From assembly GCF_900104305.1 (NCBI RefSeq), contig NZ_FNJC01000001.1:186001-250000 (forward strand): DNA of 64,000 bases, in the 5' to 3' direction. How positions within the stretch are numbered: position 1 is the first letter of the stretch; each line of letters begins with the position of its first letter. The position numbers and the translations under genes were made by a program. The notes under the pieces are model-generated. The model saw nothing but the letters and a program-made list of their open reading frames with translations. It searched no databases and was not told where the DNA came from. The DNA is from Filomicrobium insigne. GTDB lineage: Bacteria > Pseudomonadota > Alphaproteobacteria > Rhizobiales > Hyphomicrobiaceae. Below, one piece after another: positions 8,646 to 17,880 of this stretch.

Positions 8646-10001
8646 ATGTCGCCAGTCGGCACCGAATCCCGCGACGTGTGGTTTCTTCCGCCCAATGCCC
8701 TGGTCCTCGTCGCCATCGGCATCGCGATGGTGGTGGCCCAGGGTGCCGTCAATATCGATCACCGTGATGTCGAGGGTTTTGTCCTCAACGCACTGATCCA
8801 CGGGGCAATCTATCTCATCGGCGTGTGGTGGGTGCTGAGCCGACCGACATCTACGCGGGATCTCATCCTCATCCTCGTTGTCGCCTTATGTTTGCGCGGG
8901 CTCGCCATGACGGCGCTGCCCTACCTGACGACGGATGCCTTCCGCTATGTCTGGGATGGACGTATCCAATGGGAGGGCTTCAGTCCCTATGCCGCTGCAC
9001 CAGCAGATTCATCGCTCGCGCATTTGCGCAACGAACAGATTTATCCGTACATCAACCAAAAGGAGGTCGCCGTAAGCCTCTATCCGCCACTGGCGGAGAT
9101 GATCTTTATGGCGGCTACCGGCCTTCGCGATGGCATTGCGGGACTAAAGCTCACGATGCTTCTGTTCGAAGCCGTCACGATCATCGCCCTTCTGGGTTGG
9201 CTTAAAGCAGAGCGGCTACCTACGTCGCGCGTCTTAATCTACGCATGGCACCCGCTTCCGATTGGGAGTTTGCCAGTCAAGCTCATATCGACGCTGCCGC
9301 CACGGCTTTCCTCTCTCTTGGCATATTGGCTGCCGTGCACCGGCGCCAAGGTTTGACGGTTGCCCTCTTCGCCTGTGCCGCGATGGTCAAATACTTCCCG
9401 CTTGTCCTCCTTCCCACGCTCTTGCGACGATGGGACTGGCGATTGCCTACGGCTCTCATCGTCACTGCCGGCCTTCTTTTTATTCCGTATGCCGGCAGCG
9501 GGCACATGTTCGGATTTCTCGGAACTCACCTTGGCAATGAAGGCTATCGGGACGGCTGGGGCTTTCAGATTGTTTGGTTTCTTCGCGATTTTTCGATCGC
9601 TGATCCGAGCCTGGTCGCATATCTCCTCTTCGCTGGCGGGCTGATCGGACTCCTTGCAGTCTGGGCTGTTTTTGCGCGCGGCCCGGATGAATTTCTACCC
9701 AACCGGATGGCTCTGCTCGGAGCGGCGTTCCTTTTTCTGACTTCGCCCCACTATCCCTGGTACTTCGCATTTTTTGTGCGCCTTGTGCGTACGGACACCT
9801 CACCCGGCTTTGCTGGCCATGACGCCTGGATGCCTGACGCTTTACCTGCCGCGTCCTCCGGGCGGCCTCACCTGGACCGAGCCTTATGCCGTCACCTATG
9901 TTCTTCCGCTCGTTATATGGATCGGGATGGAAATTTGGCGGGCTTTTGGCGTTGCCCGAACGAACATCTGCCATCAGGGAAATAGGTCCCTAAAACTCTA
10001 G
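8646..10001 (+). pseudogene. GT87/DUF2029-type membrane glycosyltransferase with two frameshifts
   Basis: One gene read in three pieces: frame A to about 9262 (ending YAWHPLPI), frame B to about 9775 (WEFASQAHIDAA to SPHYPWYFAF) and frame C to the stop (RTPHPALLAM to TYVLPLVIW). Joined, it gives about 451 residues of a polyprenol-phosphate-sugar-dependent GT-C transferase, with DAFRYVWDGRIQWEG and SLYPPLAEM early on. The first shift is a missing T at ATTGGG (9261-9266), where ATTTGGG would restore PIWEF. The second is one extra T in the six-T run 9770-9775. The shifts cancel. It is either a recent pseudogene or has two homopolymer sequencing errors. It precedes a WecA-like gene, suggesting a glycolipid role. 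Confidence 0.75.
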
Positions 10002-10089
10002 AACTTCACATTACCTTGGTGCCGTGCAGCGCATCTGGTAAGGGAGTTGCCCTCGACGTCAGCAGCAGTTCGTTTTTCCCGGGGGCCCC

Positions 10090-11097
10090 GTGACTGCGAT
10101 TTTCACGCTCTTTCTCGCATTCATCGGCGGCGTGACGCTGACGCATTTCTACATCCAGGCGGCTGACGGCCGCGGCCCCGTCGCCCTACCCAACCACAGA
10201 ACCATGCATAAAGGCCGTGTTGTGGTCGGCGGAGGCATCCCGCTTCTGGTCTCGGCACTGATCACAACTTTGATATTCTGGCCGCTCGACCCTCGGCAGG
10301 GCGCATTGATCGCCACCGGTCTAGTTCTTGCCGTCGTCTCGTTCCTCGACGACATGCAGCCTATCTCAAGACGTCTGCGGTTCGCCGTTCATCTAGGCGC
10401 CGCGGTTGCCTGTGTCGTGAGCGTTCACTACAGCGCCAGCATTTTTGGCGATATCTTGCCGTTCTGGCTGGACCGCCTCCTCGCGGTTCTCGCGCTCGTC
10501 TGGTACATCAATCTGTACAATTTTATGGACGGCATAGACGGAATCGCGAGCGTCGAAACGGCAACCGTCGCAGGTGGATACGCGATTGTGGTGATGTCGT
10601 TAGGCGATTGGAACTCCGTCTACCTCGGCCTGGCACTTGCCGTGGCTGGCGCGGCCCTCGGTTTTTTGTTCTGGAACTGGCATCCGGCTCGGATATTTCT
10701 GGGCGATGTGGGCTCTATTCCGCTGGGGCTCATCACCGGCTGGCTCATGGTCGATCTTGCGGTCAGAGTCTCTCTCGCGGCAGCGCTCATACTCCCACTC
10801 TATTTCGCGGCCGATGCCAGCCTGACGATCCTCAATCGCTTACGGAAGGGTGAGCGCATCTGGGAGCCGCACCGGAGCCATTTCTACCAGCGCTCAGCCC
10901 GTGCGGCAGGATCTCACTCCGTTGTCGTCAAATGCGTCATTGCAGCCAATTGCGTGCTCGTCGGACTTGCGGTGCTTGCCCTCACGAAGCCTTTCGTCGC
11001 ATTCGCACTTGCCGTCCTGACAGTTGCCGTACTTCTGAGTTGGATGCAGTTCCTCGCTACGCGCCCCATACCTCAACAGTCCGACGAGAAAGCTTAA
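10090..11097 (+). CDS. WecA/MraY-like polyprenyl-phosphate glycosyl-1-phosphate transferase (GT4)
   Basis: A 335-residue protein with about ten membrane spans of the MraY/WecA superfamily, which attaches a sugar-1-phosphate to undecaprenyl phosphate at the inner face of the membrane. Diagnostic motifs: VVGGGIPLL, FLDDMQPIS (the DD pair), NLYNFMDGIDGIA, RIFLGDVGSIPLG and WEPHRSHFYQ. It starts at GTG. The DedA-family gene begins five bases after its stop, so the pair is probably co-transcribed. The sugar nucleotide is not predictable. Confidence 0.85.
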   Translation: MTAIFTLFLAFIGGVTLTHFYIQAADGRGPVALPNHRTMHKGRVVVGGGIPLLVSALITTLIFWPLDPRQGALIATGLVLAVVSFLDDMQPISRRLRFAVHLGAAVACVVSVHYSASIFGDILPFWLDRLLAVLALVWYINLYNFMDGIDGIASVETATVAGGYAIVVMSLGDWNSVYLGLALAVAGAALGFLFWNWHPARIFLGDVGSIPLGLITGWLMVDLAVRVSLAAALILPLYFAADASLTILNRLRKGERIWEPHRSHFYQRSARAAGSHSVVVKCVIAANCVLVGLAVLALTKPFVAFALAVLTVAVLLSWMQFLATRPIPQQSDEKA

Positions 11098-11102
11098 CTA
11101 CG

Positions 11103-11639
11103 ATGGAACTTGCCAGCCTGATGGACAGCACTATTGCGTTTATCGAGGCCAATAGAGGGTGGGCTGGGCTTGTTGTTTTCATTCTGGCTTTTGGGGAGAG
11201 TCTCGCGTTCATATCGCTTGTCCTCCCGTTCTGGGCGATGCTCGTCGGTATCGGGACTCTCATCGGTGCGAGCGGGACGACAACCGATCTGATTGTGATC
11301 TGGGTCTGTGCGAGTCTTGGGGCTGCCTTCGGTGATTGGCTGTCGTATTGGCTCGGCAAGCACTTTCACGAGCCTATTGGACGTATGTGGCCGCTGTCCC
11401 GATATCCGGATTTGCTCCCGCGCGGTCACGTTTTCTTTGAAAAGTACGGAATCTGGGCGATTTTTATCGGCCGGTTCTTTGGGCCGCTGCGCGCTGCCGT
11501 GCCGCTGGTCGCTGGCATTACGGAAATGCCGATGGTCCCATTTCAGATCGCCAACTTCCTGTCGGCGTTTCTATGGGCGGGCGTGTTGCTCGCACCGGGC
11601 TCACTAGGGCTGGCGTGGCTGATCCACGGCGGCGGATAA
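11103..11639 (+). CDS. DedA family membrane protein
   Basis: A 178-residue protein of the DedA/VTT family. It shows GESLAFISLVLPFWAML, GAAFGDWLSYWLGKHF and the FIGRFFGPLRAAVPLVAGITEMP signature. Family members act in lipid flipping, and some recycle undecaprenyl phosphate across the inner membrane. Placed directly behind a gene that consumes undecaprenyl phosphate, it could return the carrier lipid; that is inference. The ATG lies five bases after the previous stop. Confidence 0.85.
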   Translation: MELASLMDSTIAFIEANRGWAGLVVFILAFGESLAFISLVLPFWAMLVGIGTLIGASGTTTDLIVIWVCASLGAAFGDWLSYWLGKHFHEPIGRMWPLSRYPDLLPRGHVFFEKYGIWAIFIGRFFGPLRAAVPLVAGITEMPMVPFQIANFLSAFLWAGVLLAPGSLGLAWLIHGGG

Positions 11640-11664
11640 ACTGCTTTCGGCGCGGAATGAGCGG

Positions 11665-12324
11665 CTAGCGTTTGATCACCACCGCCAGATGCGCGTAATC
11701 GCCAAAGAGCCGCTCGAACGTCACCGTACAGCCCTTCTCTTCGGCCACACGGCGCAACTCCGCTTCAAGCTCAGCGCGCGGCTCGACAGAGAACTTTTTC
11801 AGCCAGGCGCGCAACGCGCTCTTGAACCACCGCGGCAAACCCGTCTGTTCGCTGAAGTCTACAATGTGGAGCGAACCACCCGGCTTCAGCGCATCTATGG
11901 CTTGAGGCAGAACCTGCTGCCAGGGCGGAATCATCGATAGTGAGTAGGAAATGAAAATGCGATCAAATGCTGGGACACCAAACAATTCCTGAGCGGAAAA
12001 GTTCGTCGCATCGCCTTCAACGACCTTGATACGCTTCTCGAAGCCTGCGCGCGCGATATTCGCTTCTGCGGTTTCGAGCATCATCCGCGAAATATCGAAC
12101 CCGTAGAAGTGAGCGTCGGGATAGCGCCGCGCCGCCAAGATAAGATTGCGCCCCGTCCCGCAGCCGACCTCAAGCACGCTCGCACTCGGCGGTGGCTTCA
12201 GACCGTCGAGCATCGTATCGCGACCGAACAGAAAGTACTTGCGCGATAGGTCGTAGATATAGCGCTGATAGCGATAGATGCCGTCCATATGATGGGCAGC
12301 ATCCTCGTGGGGCGCGGCAGACAA
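11665..12324 (-). CDS. btaB: BtaB-like N-methyltransferase (betaine lipid DGTS)
   Basis: A 219-residue class I SAM methyltransferase with motif I VLEVGCGTGRN, FYGFDIS and the post-motif FDRIFISYSLSMIPPW. Twelve bases downstream of btaA it is expected to add three methyl groups to diacylglyceryl-homoserine, giving the phosphorus-free betaine lipid DGTS. The start is a TTG with GGAGAG about five bases upstream. The N-terminal YRYQRYIYDLSRKYFLFGRD is characteristic of BtaB. It would act at the inner face of the inner membrane. Confidence 0.85.
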   Translation of the reverse strand: MSAAPHEDAAHHMDGIYRYQRYIYDLSRKYFLFGRDTMLDGLKPPPSASVLEVGCGTGRNLILAARRYPDAHFYGFDISRMMLETAEANIARAGFEKRIKVVEGDATNFSAQELFGVPAFDRIFISYSLSMIPPWQQVLPQAIDALKPGGSLHIVDFSEQTGLPRWFKSALRAWLKKFSVEPRAELEAELRRVAEEKGCTVTFERLFGDYAHLAVVIKR

Positions 12325-12336
12325 TGCAGCTCTCCG

Positions 12337-13599
12337 TCAGTTGGTCAGGACATAGCGGTGGAAGCCACCGTAGATAGACGAGCGGTCCTTGACCGTCAGG
12401 GCCCGACAGGCCTCTTCGTCGTATGAGAAGCGATTCAGGATTTCATCCGGGATCTGGCCGGGCAAGATTGTATCCTCGCCTGCGGTGCGGAAGATCACAC
12501 GCGCGCCGGGTTTAGCCGTACGGGCGATTTGTGTCCAAAGCGCCGTAAGCATTTCAGATGTCATCCAGTCCTGCGCGTCCAGTAGTACGTACGCATCGCG
12601 CGAAGCTTCCGGCAGCGAGGCCAAGTGCTCGGTGAAGGATGCGTGGACCACTTCGATGTTATCGGCGCGGGCCCGCAACGTGTCGTAGTTCTCGCGCTGA
12701 AGGTACGGCGGCAATGGTCCGGAACCACCACTGGCATAGCGACGTCCGAATGCCTGCCAGGCGAAGTAGTTGTCCTGTAGATCGAATTCGCAAGCTAGGC
12801 GCTCCAAACGCTGGCGAAGAACCTCTGCCATGTGGTTCTCATTGCCCTTCAGCGCCTCATATTGCGACGGCGGAATGCCAAGACCGAACAGGGCTGACGG
12901 CTTGCTTATCAGCCAGCGAATATGCCGCTTTTCGAACAAAGGTGCGAGTTCGCGTTCAAAAATCTGGCGCTGCTCTTCGCGAGACTTCGCTTTTAGGAGA
13001 AGCCGCGGGTTTCGCCCATGCATGCGGGCAAGGAGGTGGCTGGCTCCAATAAAGGTGCCCAGCAGTCCGTGCCGATAAAGGTTTTTGCCAAAGTAGCCGA
13101 CGCGGCGGCGTCCCAGGCGATCGCGCGATTCCCAATATTTACGCGTCGGCGCATCGAGATGTTCCTGCAAATAGGAGAAATAAGCGCGGACGTTTTCGGA
13201 GGCATCAGCCTCCGCAAAGAAGCGATGGAACGCGGCATAGCTCGGCAAATAGCGCGCGGCCGCCAGCTTCAGTTTGTTCAGGGCAATATGTGCTGGATTG
13301 AGGTCGATAGCGGTGATGTTGACATTCGCGGCCGTCAAGTAGCTCAAGATGTTGCAGCCACCAGAGGCTATGGCGATAACGTGCTCACCGTCCTTGAGGT
13401 TGAGCGCTTCAATGTCGACAACCGGATCTTCCCAGATTTGCGGATACACGAGGCCGGAGAATGCAAGCGTGAACAGTCGTTCCTGGACGCCTTGGCGGGA
13501 TATCGCCTTGTGGCGGTGAACAGCTTGGCGCAAACGCTGATTGCGTGTGCGGGGTCGTGCGGTTTCACCTGCTTCGCCTGCGTTAGGAAGTGGGGGCAT
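12337..13599 (-). CDS. btaA: BtaA, SAM:diacylglycerol 3-amino-3-carboxypropyl transferase
   Basis: A 420-residue DUF3419 protein. BtaA transfers the aminocarboxypropyl group of SAM to diacylglycerol to form diacylglyceryl-homoserine. Visible are the SAM-binding region VIAIASGGCNILSYL with AIDLNPAHIALNKLKL, and the later LLDAQDWM and IFRTAGEDTILPG blocks. The ATG has a good GGAGAA ribosome site seven bases away and is preferred to an upstream in-frame start giving 443 residues. DGTS often replaces phospholipids under phosphate starvation; I see no clear Pho box upstream. Confidence 0.9.
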   Translation of the reverse strand: MPPLPNAGEAGETARPRTRNQRLRQAVHRHKAISRQGVQERLFTLAFSGLVYPQIWEDPVVDIEALNLKDGEHVIAIASGGCNILSYLTAANVNITAIDLNPAHIALNKLKLAAARYLPSYAAFHRFFAEADASENVRAYFSYLQEHLDAPTRKYWESRDRLGRRRVGYFGKNLYRHGLLGTFIGASHLLARMHGRNPRLLLKAKSREEQRQIFERELAPLFEKRHIRWLISKPSALFGLGIPPSQYEALKGNENHMAEVLRQRLERLACEFDLQDNYFAWQAFGRRYASGGSGPLPPYLQRENYDTLRARADNIEVVHASFTEHLASLPEASRDAYVLLDAQDWMTSEMLTALWTQIARTAKPGARVIFRTAGEDTILPGQIPDEILNRFSYDEEACRALTVKDRSSIYGGFHRYVLTN

Positions 13600-13949
13600 G
13601 TGTTCTCCAAGATCAAGCTTGTTCCGGCGGCGCCATTTGACGGACTGGCGGCCAATCGCCCGGCTCAATAGACATCGGGTATGACTTTAGTGCGGTCAGA
13701 CCTTAAGGTCGCGCGTGTGTGTTCGGCCCGCCTGTTTGCCATCAAATTAGCGCACAACCAACAGGCAATGTGTAGCACTGAAGGTCGTAAAAAGCGTCAT
13801 TCATTTACTCTACCTTAGATCCACGTTGCCGCTGAGCGTAAATTTGCCCGCTTTTGCAATGAGCTCAAACATGGTGTGCTCATCGCGGTGCCGCCATTCC
13901 CGGTCACGGTACGCCGCTGCGGCCCGACGCCGCAATCTGATTGGTCCCC
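13600..13949. other. Divergent intergenic region, btaA / DedA
   Basis: About 350 bases without a convincing gene. It must contain the promoters of btaA (minus) and the second DedA gene (plus). A perfect 12-base palindrome lies at 13699-13710. I looked for PhoB direct repeats (CTGTCAT-type) and did not find a good match. Confidence 0.5.
13699..13710. promoter_or_regulatory. Palindrome GACCTTAAGGTC
   Basis: A perfect 12-base palindrome about 100 bases upstream of btaA and 240 upstream of the second DedA gene. It may be an operator; no matching regulator is recognised. Confidence 0.3.
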
Positions 13950-14465
13950 ATGCTCACTGAATTTGCGGATAGTGTCGTCACACTGATCAATGAGAACATC
14001 GCGCTCGTCGAGCCAATTGTTTTTGCGCTTGGTTTTGCAGAAAGCACGATGGTTGTCTCACTGCTGGTCCCGTCCTCGGCGCTGCTCGTGGCGATCGGCG
14101 GTGTGCATAGCGCAGCGGGGGGCGAATTCTGGAGCGTTGTATTAGCCGGTGGGGCAGGTGCCTTTATTGGTGACGTCATTACCTTCGCTATTGGCCGGTA
14201 CTTCAAGGATGACATCAGAAAATGGTGGCCCCTTAGCCGCCATCCGGAATGGTATGCCGGTACTCGCATCTACGTTGCCCGCTGGGGTGCACCGGGCGTT
14301 ATTTTCAGCAAATTCTTCGGAGTTTTGCGCCCTTTTGTGCCGGCTATCGCCGGAGCCGCAGGCATGAAATGGGCGGTATTTCTTACGGCAAGCCCGGTAT
14401 CCTGCCTCCTTTGGGCAGGTGCGTTCCTGGCCCCCGGTTACGGTATCGGCCTGCTTTTCACATAA
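13950..14465 (+). CDS. DedA family membrane protein (second copy)
   Basis: A 171-residue DedA/VTT protein, paralogous to the one at 11103. Shared blocks are FAESTMVVSLLVPSSALL, GAFIGDVITFAIGRYF, WWPLSRHPEWY and FSKFFGVLRPFVPAIAGAAGMK. The conserved basic/proline signature R-P-F-V-P is intact. It is transcribed away from btaA. Start at ATG rather than a TTG nine bases upstream. It may move phospholipid or polyprenyl phosphate across the membrane; proximity to betaine-lipid genes is suggestive only. Confidence 0.85.
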   Translation: MLTEFADSVVTLINENIALVEPIVFALGFAESTMVVSLLVPSSALLVAIGGVHSAAGGEFWSVVLAGGAGAFIGDVITFAIGRYFKDDIRKWWPLSRHPEWYAGTRIYVARWGAPGVIFSKFFGVLRPFVPAIAGAAGMKWAVFLTASPVSCLLWAGAFLAPGYGIGLLFT

Positions 14466-14613
14466 GACGGCTTATGGGATAGATGCATCCCAACGCCTTG
14501 CAGAACCCAACAAGTTCGCCTATTGCGGAGGGCTTAGTCAGATATTTCGGCAGGTACGCGCCGGGTTGCTGCAGAAACTGCCTGAAAAAAGCACCAGATA
14601 AGGAACAACGTCC

Positions 14614-14784
14614 ATGTCGAGCCGCAGCGATCGCAATATTGAAACGCGCAAGAAAAAGAAGCGTCGTACCCTGGCGCGTCCCAAGCAGACACGCGTTCAG
14701 GGCAATACATCCGGCGTGCGCGCGCGCCTACGGAAGCAGTCCTTACTGCGTGCCGGCCGCGGCGAAGCTGCCGCCGCCCAATAA
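14614..14784 (+). CDS. Small, very basic protein (56 residues)
   Basis: A short open frame from ATG to TAA with an AAGGAA ribosome site about nine bases upstream. The peptide has a lysine/arginine cluster near residues 12-20 (TRKKKKRRTLARPK), more arginines around 36-50 and an alanine-rich tail. There are no hydrophobic segments or cysteines. It could bind nucleic acid. Its size alone cannot prove expression. It lies alone between the DedA and P450 genes. Confidence 0.45.
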   Translation: MSSRSDRNIETRKKKKRRTLARPKQTRVQGNTSGVRARLRKQSLLRAGRGEAAAAQ

Positions 14785-14891
14785 CTCGTTACCTTCGCTA
14801 TATTGCGAACTGTCACGTCGGTGACGGCATCTGTTCCGGCAAGGTGGTGCCTAGGGGGTCTGCAAAAGAGTAGACAGCCAGGAGAATGCCT

Positions 14892-16310
14892 ATGCCGACG
14901 CGACTGACGCCGAACACCGACGTTCAGTTTGTGCCCGCTACCTCCGACGGTAACGGGCTTTACCCTCCTTCGATCACACCGCCCGACCAGCCACTCGGTT
15001 TTTTCGATTTTCTTCGACAGTTCATTGCCAATCCGCTCCGCGGGCTGCCGCGCCAAGTCTACGAAGAAGACCTCACCTTATATCGCCCGACGAAAAAACT
15101 AACGGTGCTCTGGGTCAGCGGCCCCGCAATTGTCGAGGAACTTCTCGTCGGGAAAGCGAATCTGCTCGTCAAATCCCCGCTGGAGAAGCAAGTATTCGCG
15201 GCGACCCTCGGTGACGGCGTGTTGACCTCGGACGGCGCGCTGTGGCGGTGGCAGCGCCGCGTTATGGCACCTCTCTTCCGACACAACGAAATTCTTTCGT
15301 ACGTGCCAACCATGGCACAGGTCGCGGAAGAACAAGTCACGGAATGGCGGCGCGCCTTTGCCGGCTCTCAAGCCATAGACGAACAGATGATGACCTCAAC
15401 CTTCAAGGTCATTATGCGTACCATGCTGGTGGGTGGGGATCGCTCTGAGGGCGAGGCCATCATGCGCGGTGGCTCTGAGTATCTCGCGCGCGTTTCCTGG
15501 GAGATGGCACATGCGTTGTTGCACTTACCCACATGGCTCCCACACCCGGCGTCGCGGCAAATGCGACGCGCATCACAGACGGTGCGTTCCGCGCTTTCCG
15601 ACATCATAACCCGGCGGCGCCAATCTGCTGTTGAAGGCACAGACCTTCTCGCCCGACTCTTGAATGCACGCGACCCGGACGGGGGTGAGCCTATGACGCA
15701 GGATCAGCTCGTCAACAATTTGTCGACGCTGCTGGAGGCTGGCCACGAAACGACCGCGAAGGCTCTCACCTGGACGTTGTATCTGCTGGCGCGTGCGCCT
15801 GAGTGGCAGCAATCCGTGCGTGATGAAGTCAATCGCATTGTTGGGCCTACGTCGATCAGAGCAGAACACATCGACAAACTGGTACTTACGACGCGTGTGC
15901 TGAAAGAAGCCATGCGGCTTTACCCACCTGTGCCGGTTGTTGCACGTCAACCTAAGGAAGCGTTTGAACTTGCCGGCACTCCCGTTCCAGCCAACGCGCA
16001 AATCGTAGTGCCGATCTTCGCCATTCACCGACATCGCAAGCTTTGGAAGGATCCGGACCGTTTCGATCCTGATCGGTTCCTGCCCGATCGCGAGACGGAA
16101 ATGGCGCGCACGCAATTCATGCCTTTTGGGGCGGGTCCCCGCATCTGTATCGGCCAGAGCTTTGCGATGATCGAAGCGGTCACCCTTCTTGCAACGTTCG
16201 TGCGGGGCGCACGCTTCGACTGGGACGGCGAGCATTTGCCCGAGCCCATTTCGCGGATCACGTTGCGACCCAAAGGCGGCATGCCGCTCACCGTCACACC
16301 GATCCTGTGA
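14892..16310 (+). CDS. Cytochrome P450
   Basis: A 472-residue P450 with all core motifs: the I-helix oxygen-activation site LLEAGHETTAKA, the K-helix ExxR (LKEAMRLYPP), the PERF-like FDPDRFLPDR and the haem loop FGAGPRICIGQSFA with the cysteine thiolate. It has no N-terminal membrane anchor and no fused reductase, so it needs a separate ferredoxin or flavodoxin system. The sequence style is closer to fatty-acid/terpenoid hydroxylase-like bacterial P450s (CYP4/CYP102-like clan) than to CYP101. The second of two adjacent ATGs is better spaced from GGAG. Substrate unknown. Confidence 0.92.
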   Translation: MPTRLTPNTDVQFVPATSDGNGLYPPSITPPDQPLGFFDFLRQFIANPLRGLPRQVYEEDLTLYRPTKKLTVLWVSGPAIVEELLVGKANLLVKSPLEKQVFAATLGDGVLTSDGALWRWQRRVMAPLFRHNEILSYVPTMAQVAEEQVTEWRRAFAGSQAIDEQMMTSTFKVIMRTMLVGGDRSEGEAIMRGGSEYLARVSWEMAHALLHLPTWLPHPASRQMRRASQTVRSALSDIITRRRQSAVEGTDLLARLLNARDPDGGEPMTQDQLVNNLSTLLEAGHETTAKALTWTLYLLARAPEWQQSVRDEVNRIVGPTSIRAEHIDKLVLTTRVLKEAMRLYPPVPVVARQPKEAFELAGTPVPANAQIVVPIFAIHRHRKLWKDPDRFDPDRFLPDRETEMARTQFMPFGAGPRICIGQSFAMIEAVTLLATFVRGARFDWDGEHLPEPISRITLRPKGGMPLTVTPIL

Positions 16311-16340
16311 GGAGTTGGGTCGCGCGCATTGCGGGCCATC

Positions 16341-17858
16341 TCAAAGCGAGTTTACGAACGCCAACAGCGCGTCTCGCTGATCCTTGCTCAATTGAGTGTA
16401 CGCGTCTCGTGCGGCTTGCGCCTCGCCACCATGCCAGAGGATTGCCTCTTCCACGTTACGTGCCCGACCGTCATGCAGGAAATTGGTGTGGCCGCTCACG
16501 ACCTCAGTCGCGCCGATGCCCCAAAGGGGAGGCGTTCGCCACTCTTGGCCGCTCGCCAAACCTTCGGGACGGCCGTCCGCCAACCCTTCACCCATGTCGT
16601 GCAAAAGCAGATCGGTGTAGGGCCATATGCGGTGGCCGCTGAGATGCGGTTGGCCGGATACCTCGCCTGTTGTGAAACTGGGGATGTGACACGCGGCACA
16701 CCCCAGTTCGTGGAATTTCACCTTGCCCTCAAGCACGAGCGGTTCCGATGCATTGGGACGCCCCGGCACGGCGAGGTTCTGGGAGTAAAACACCAGAAGA
16801 TCGAACAACTGATCGCCGACCTCGGGGTCGCTCGGTTTGGGCGAATTGCCATTAGGTGCATCTAGGCAGACGGCCTGAGCCGCCGTGCAATCACCAGAGG
16901 ATTTCGGCACGAGTGATGTCGACAGGCCCATGTCTCCGGCAAAGGCCTCGGCACTCTGCTGAGCGACACTTGGTGTTCCGCCCTTCCACCCGAAGCGCCC
17001 AAGCCGCACATCACGATCTCGAAGCGACCATACTTCCTGCGCGCGCCCGGAGATACCATCTCCATTGGCATCGTCAGGATCGGCGTTCGCGCGAATAACC
17101 TCCTCCGGGATGGCTTCAAGGAGACCCAAACCAATCATGGGCGGCGCGATCCGCGGAGACGTCATGACATCGGGCTGCAACGGGCCGTAGGCCAGATCCG
17201 TAATTTCGTAACTCGGCTTTCGCAGCGTAACACTCGTGCCATCAGCGAACGGAACAGGCACATCTTCATAAGTGATCTTCATGTGCCCTTCGGCTGCATG
17301 CCCCTTGATAGCGATGTCCTGCAGCTGCCCGCCATAGGTGGGTTCGGCAATGACATTCACACGCCTCTCCTTGAGCAGTTGGCGCTCTTGGTCAGTTGAA
17401 GGTGGGACGGACAGGCGAAGGAACATTGAGATGGCATCGTCATCCGGCCAATTGGCGGCCGGGGGATGCCCGCGCCCATCCTTCAAGTGGCAACTCTGGC
17501 AACCCCGGGCATTGTAGAGCGGGCCAAGGCCATCCGAAGCCTTGGTCGAGGCGGGGGAAGATACCCACTCCTTACGGAATATGGCGTTACCTAACTTGAA
17601 GCGCGCCTCGCCCTCGAAGCCGATCCCGTTCGAAAAATGAGAAAACGCATTGACGTGATCCCGGGACTGTCGCGTGGTGGCTGTCCCGCCAGGAAATTCT
17701 TCACCGGGCTCAAACTTGCCGATGGAAGCCTTGTCATCCACGGGGGCTGCAAGGGATGCCGCCGCCAGAACGACAGCGGCACCGGTGAGCGCGATACCAA
17801 AGGGCCAAAATCTTGATCTGCGAAGCGAGGGGATGTCGGACGTGTCGATCTTGGCCAT
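16341..17858 (-). CDS. Di-haem oxidoreductase (DUF1111, thiol-oxidoreductase-like)
   Basis: A 505-residue secreted c-type cytochrome with an N-terminal membrane/signal segment (residues 15-38) and two CxxCH haem sites, GCQSCHLKDGRGH and GCAACHIPSF. Other conserved blocks are IWPYTDLLLHDMGEGLADG, PPLWGIG and FLHDGRARNVEEAILWHGGEA. This family is regularly encoded with imelysins and is thought to support periplasmic iron uptake by redox chemistry; the reaction is unproven. The gene follows the imelysin gene by 22 bases on the same strand, so the two form an operon. Confidence 0.88.
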   Translation of the reverse strand: MAKIDTSDIPSLRRSRFWPFGIALTGAAVVLAAASLAAPVDDKASIGKFEPGEEFPGGTATTRQSRDHVNAFSHFSNGIGFEGEARFKLGNAIFRKEWVSSPASTKASDGLGPLYNARGCQSCHLKDGRGHPPAANWPDDDAISMFLRLSVPPSTDQERQLLKERRVNVIAEPTYGGQLQDIAIKGHAAEGHMKITYEDVPVPFADGTSVTLRKPSYEITDLAYGPLQPDVMTSPRIAPPMIGLGLLEAIPEEVIRANADPDDANGDGISGRAQEVWSLRDRDVRLGRFGWKGGTPSVAQQSAEAFAGDMGLSTSLVPKSSGDCTAAQAVCLDAPNGNSPKPSDPEVGDQLFDLLVFYSQNLAVPGRPNASEPLVLEGKVKFHELGCAACHIPSFTTGEVSGQPHLSGHRIWPYTDLLLHDMGEGLADGRPEGLASGQEWRTPPLWGIGATEVVSGHTNFLHDGRARNVEEAILWHGGEAQAARDAYTQLSKDQRDALLAFVNSL

Positions 17859-17880
17859 TTCGTTTCCGCAACCCCTGCCC

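Noticed and set aside
13600-13949. PhoB box upstream of btaA
   Set aside because: I looked for CTGTCAT-type direct repeats 11 bases apart and saw no acceptable match on either strand.
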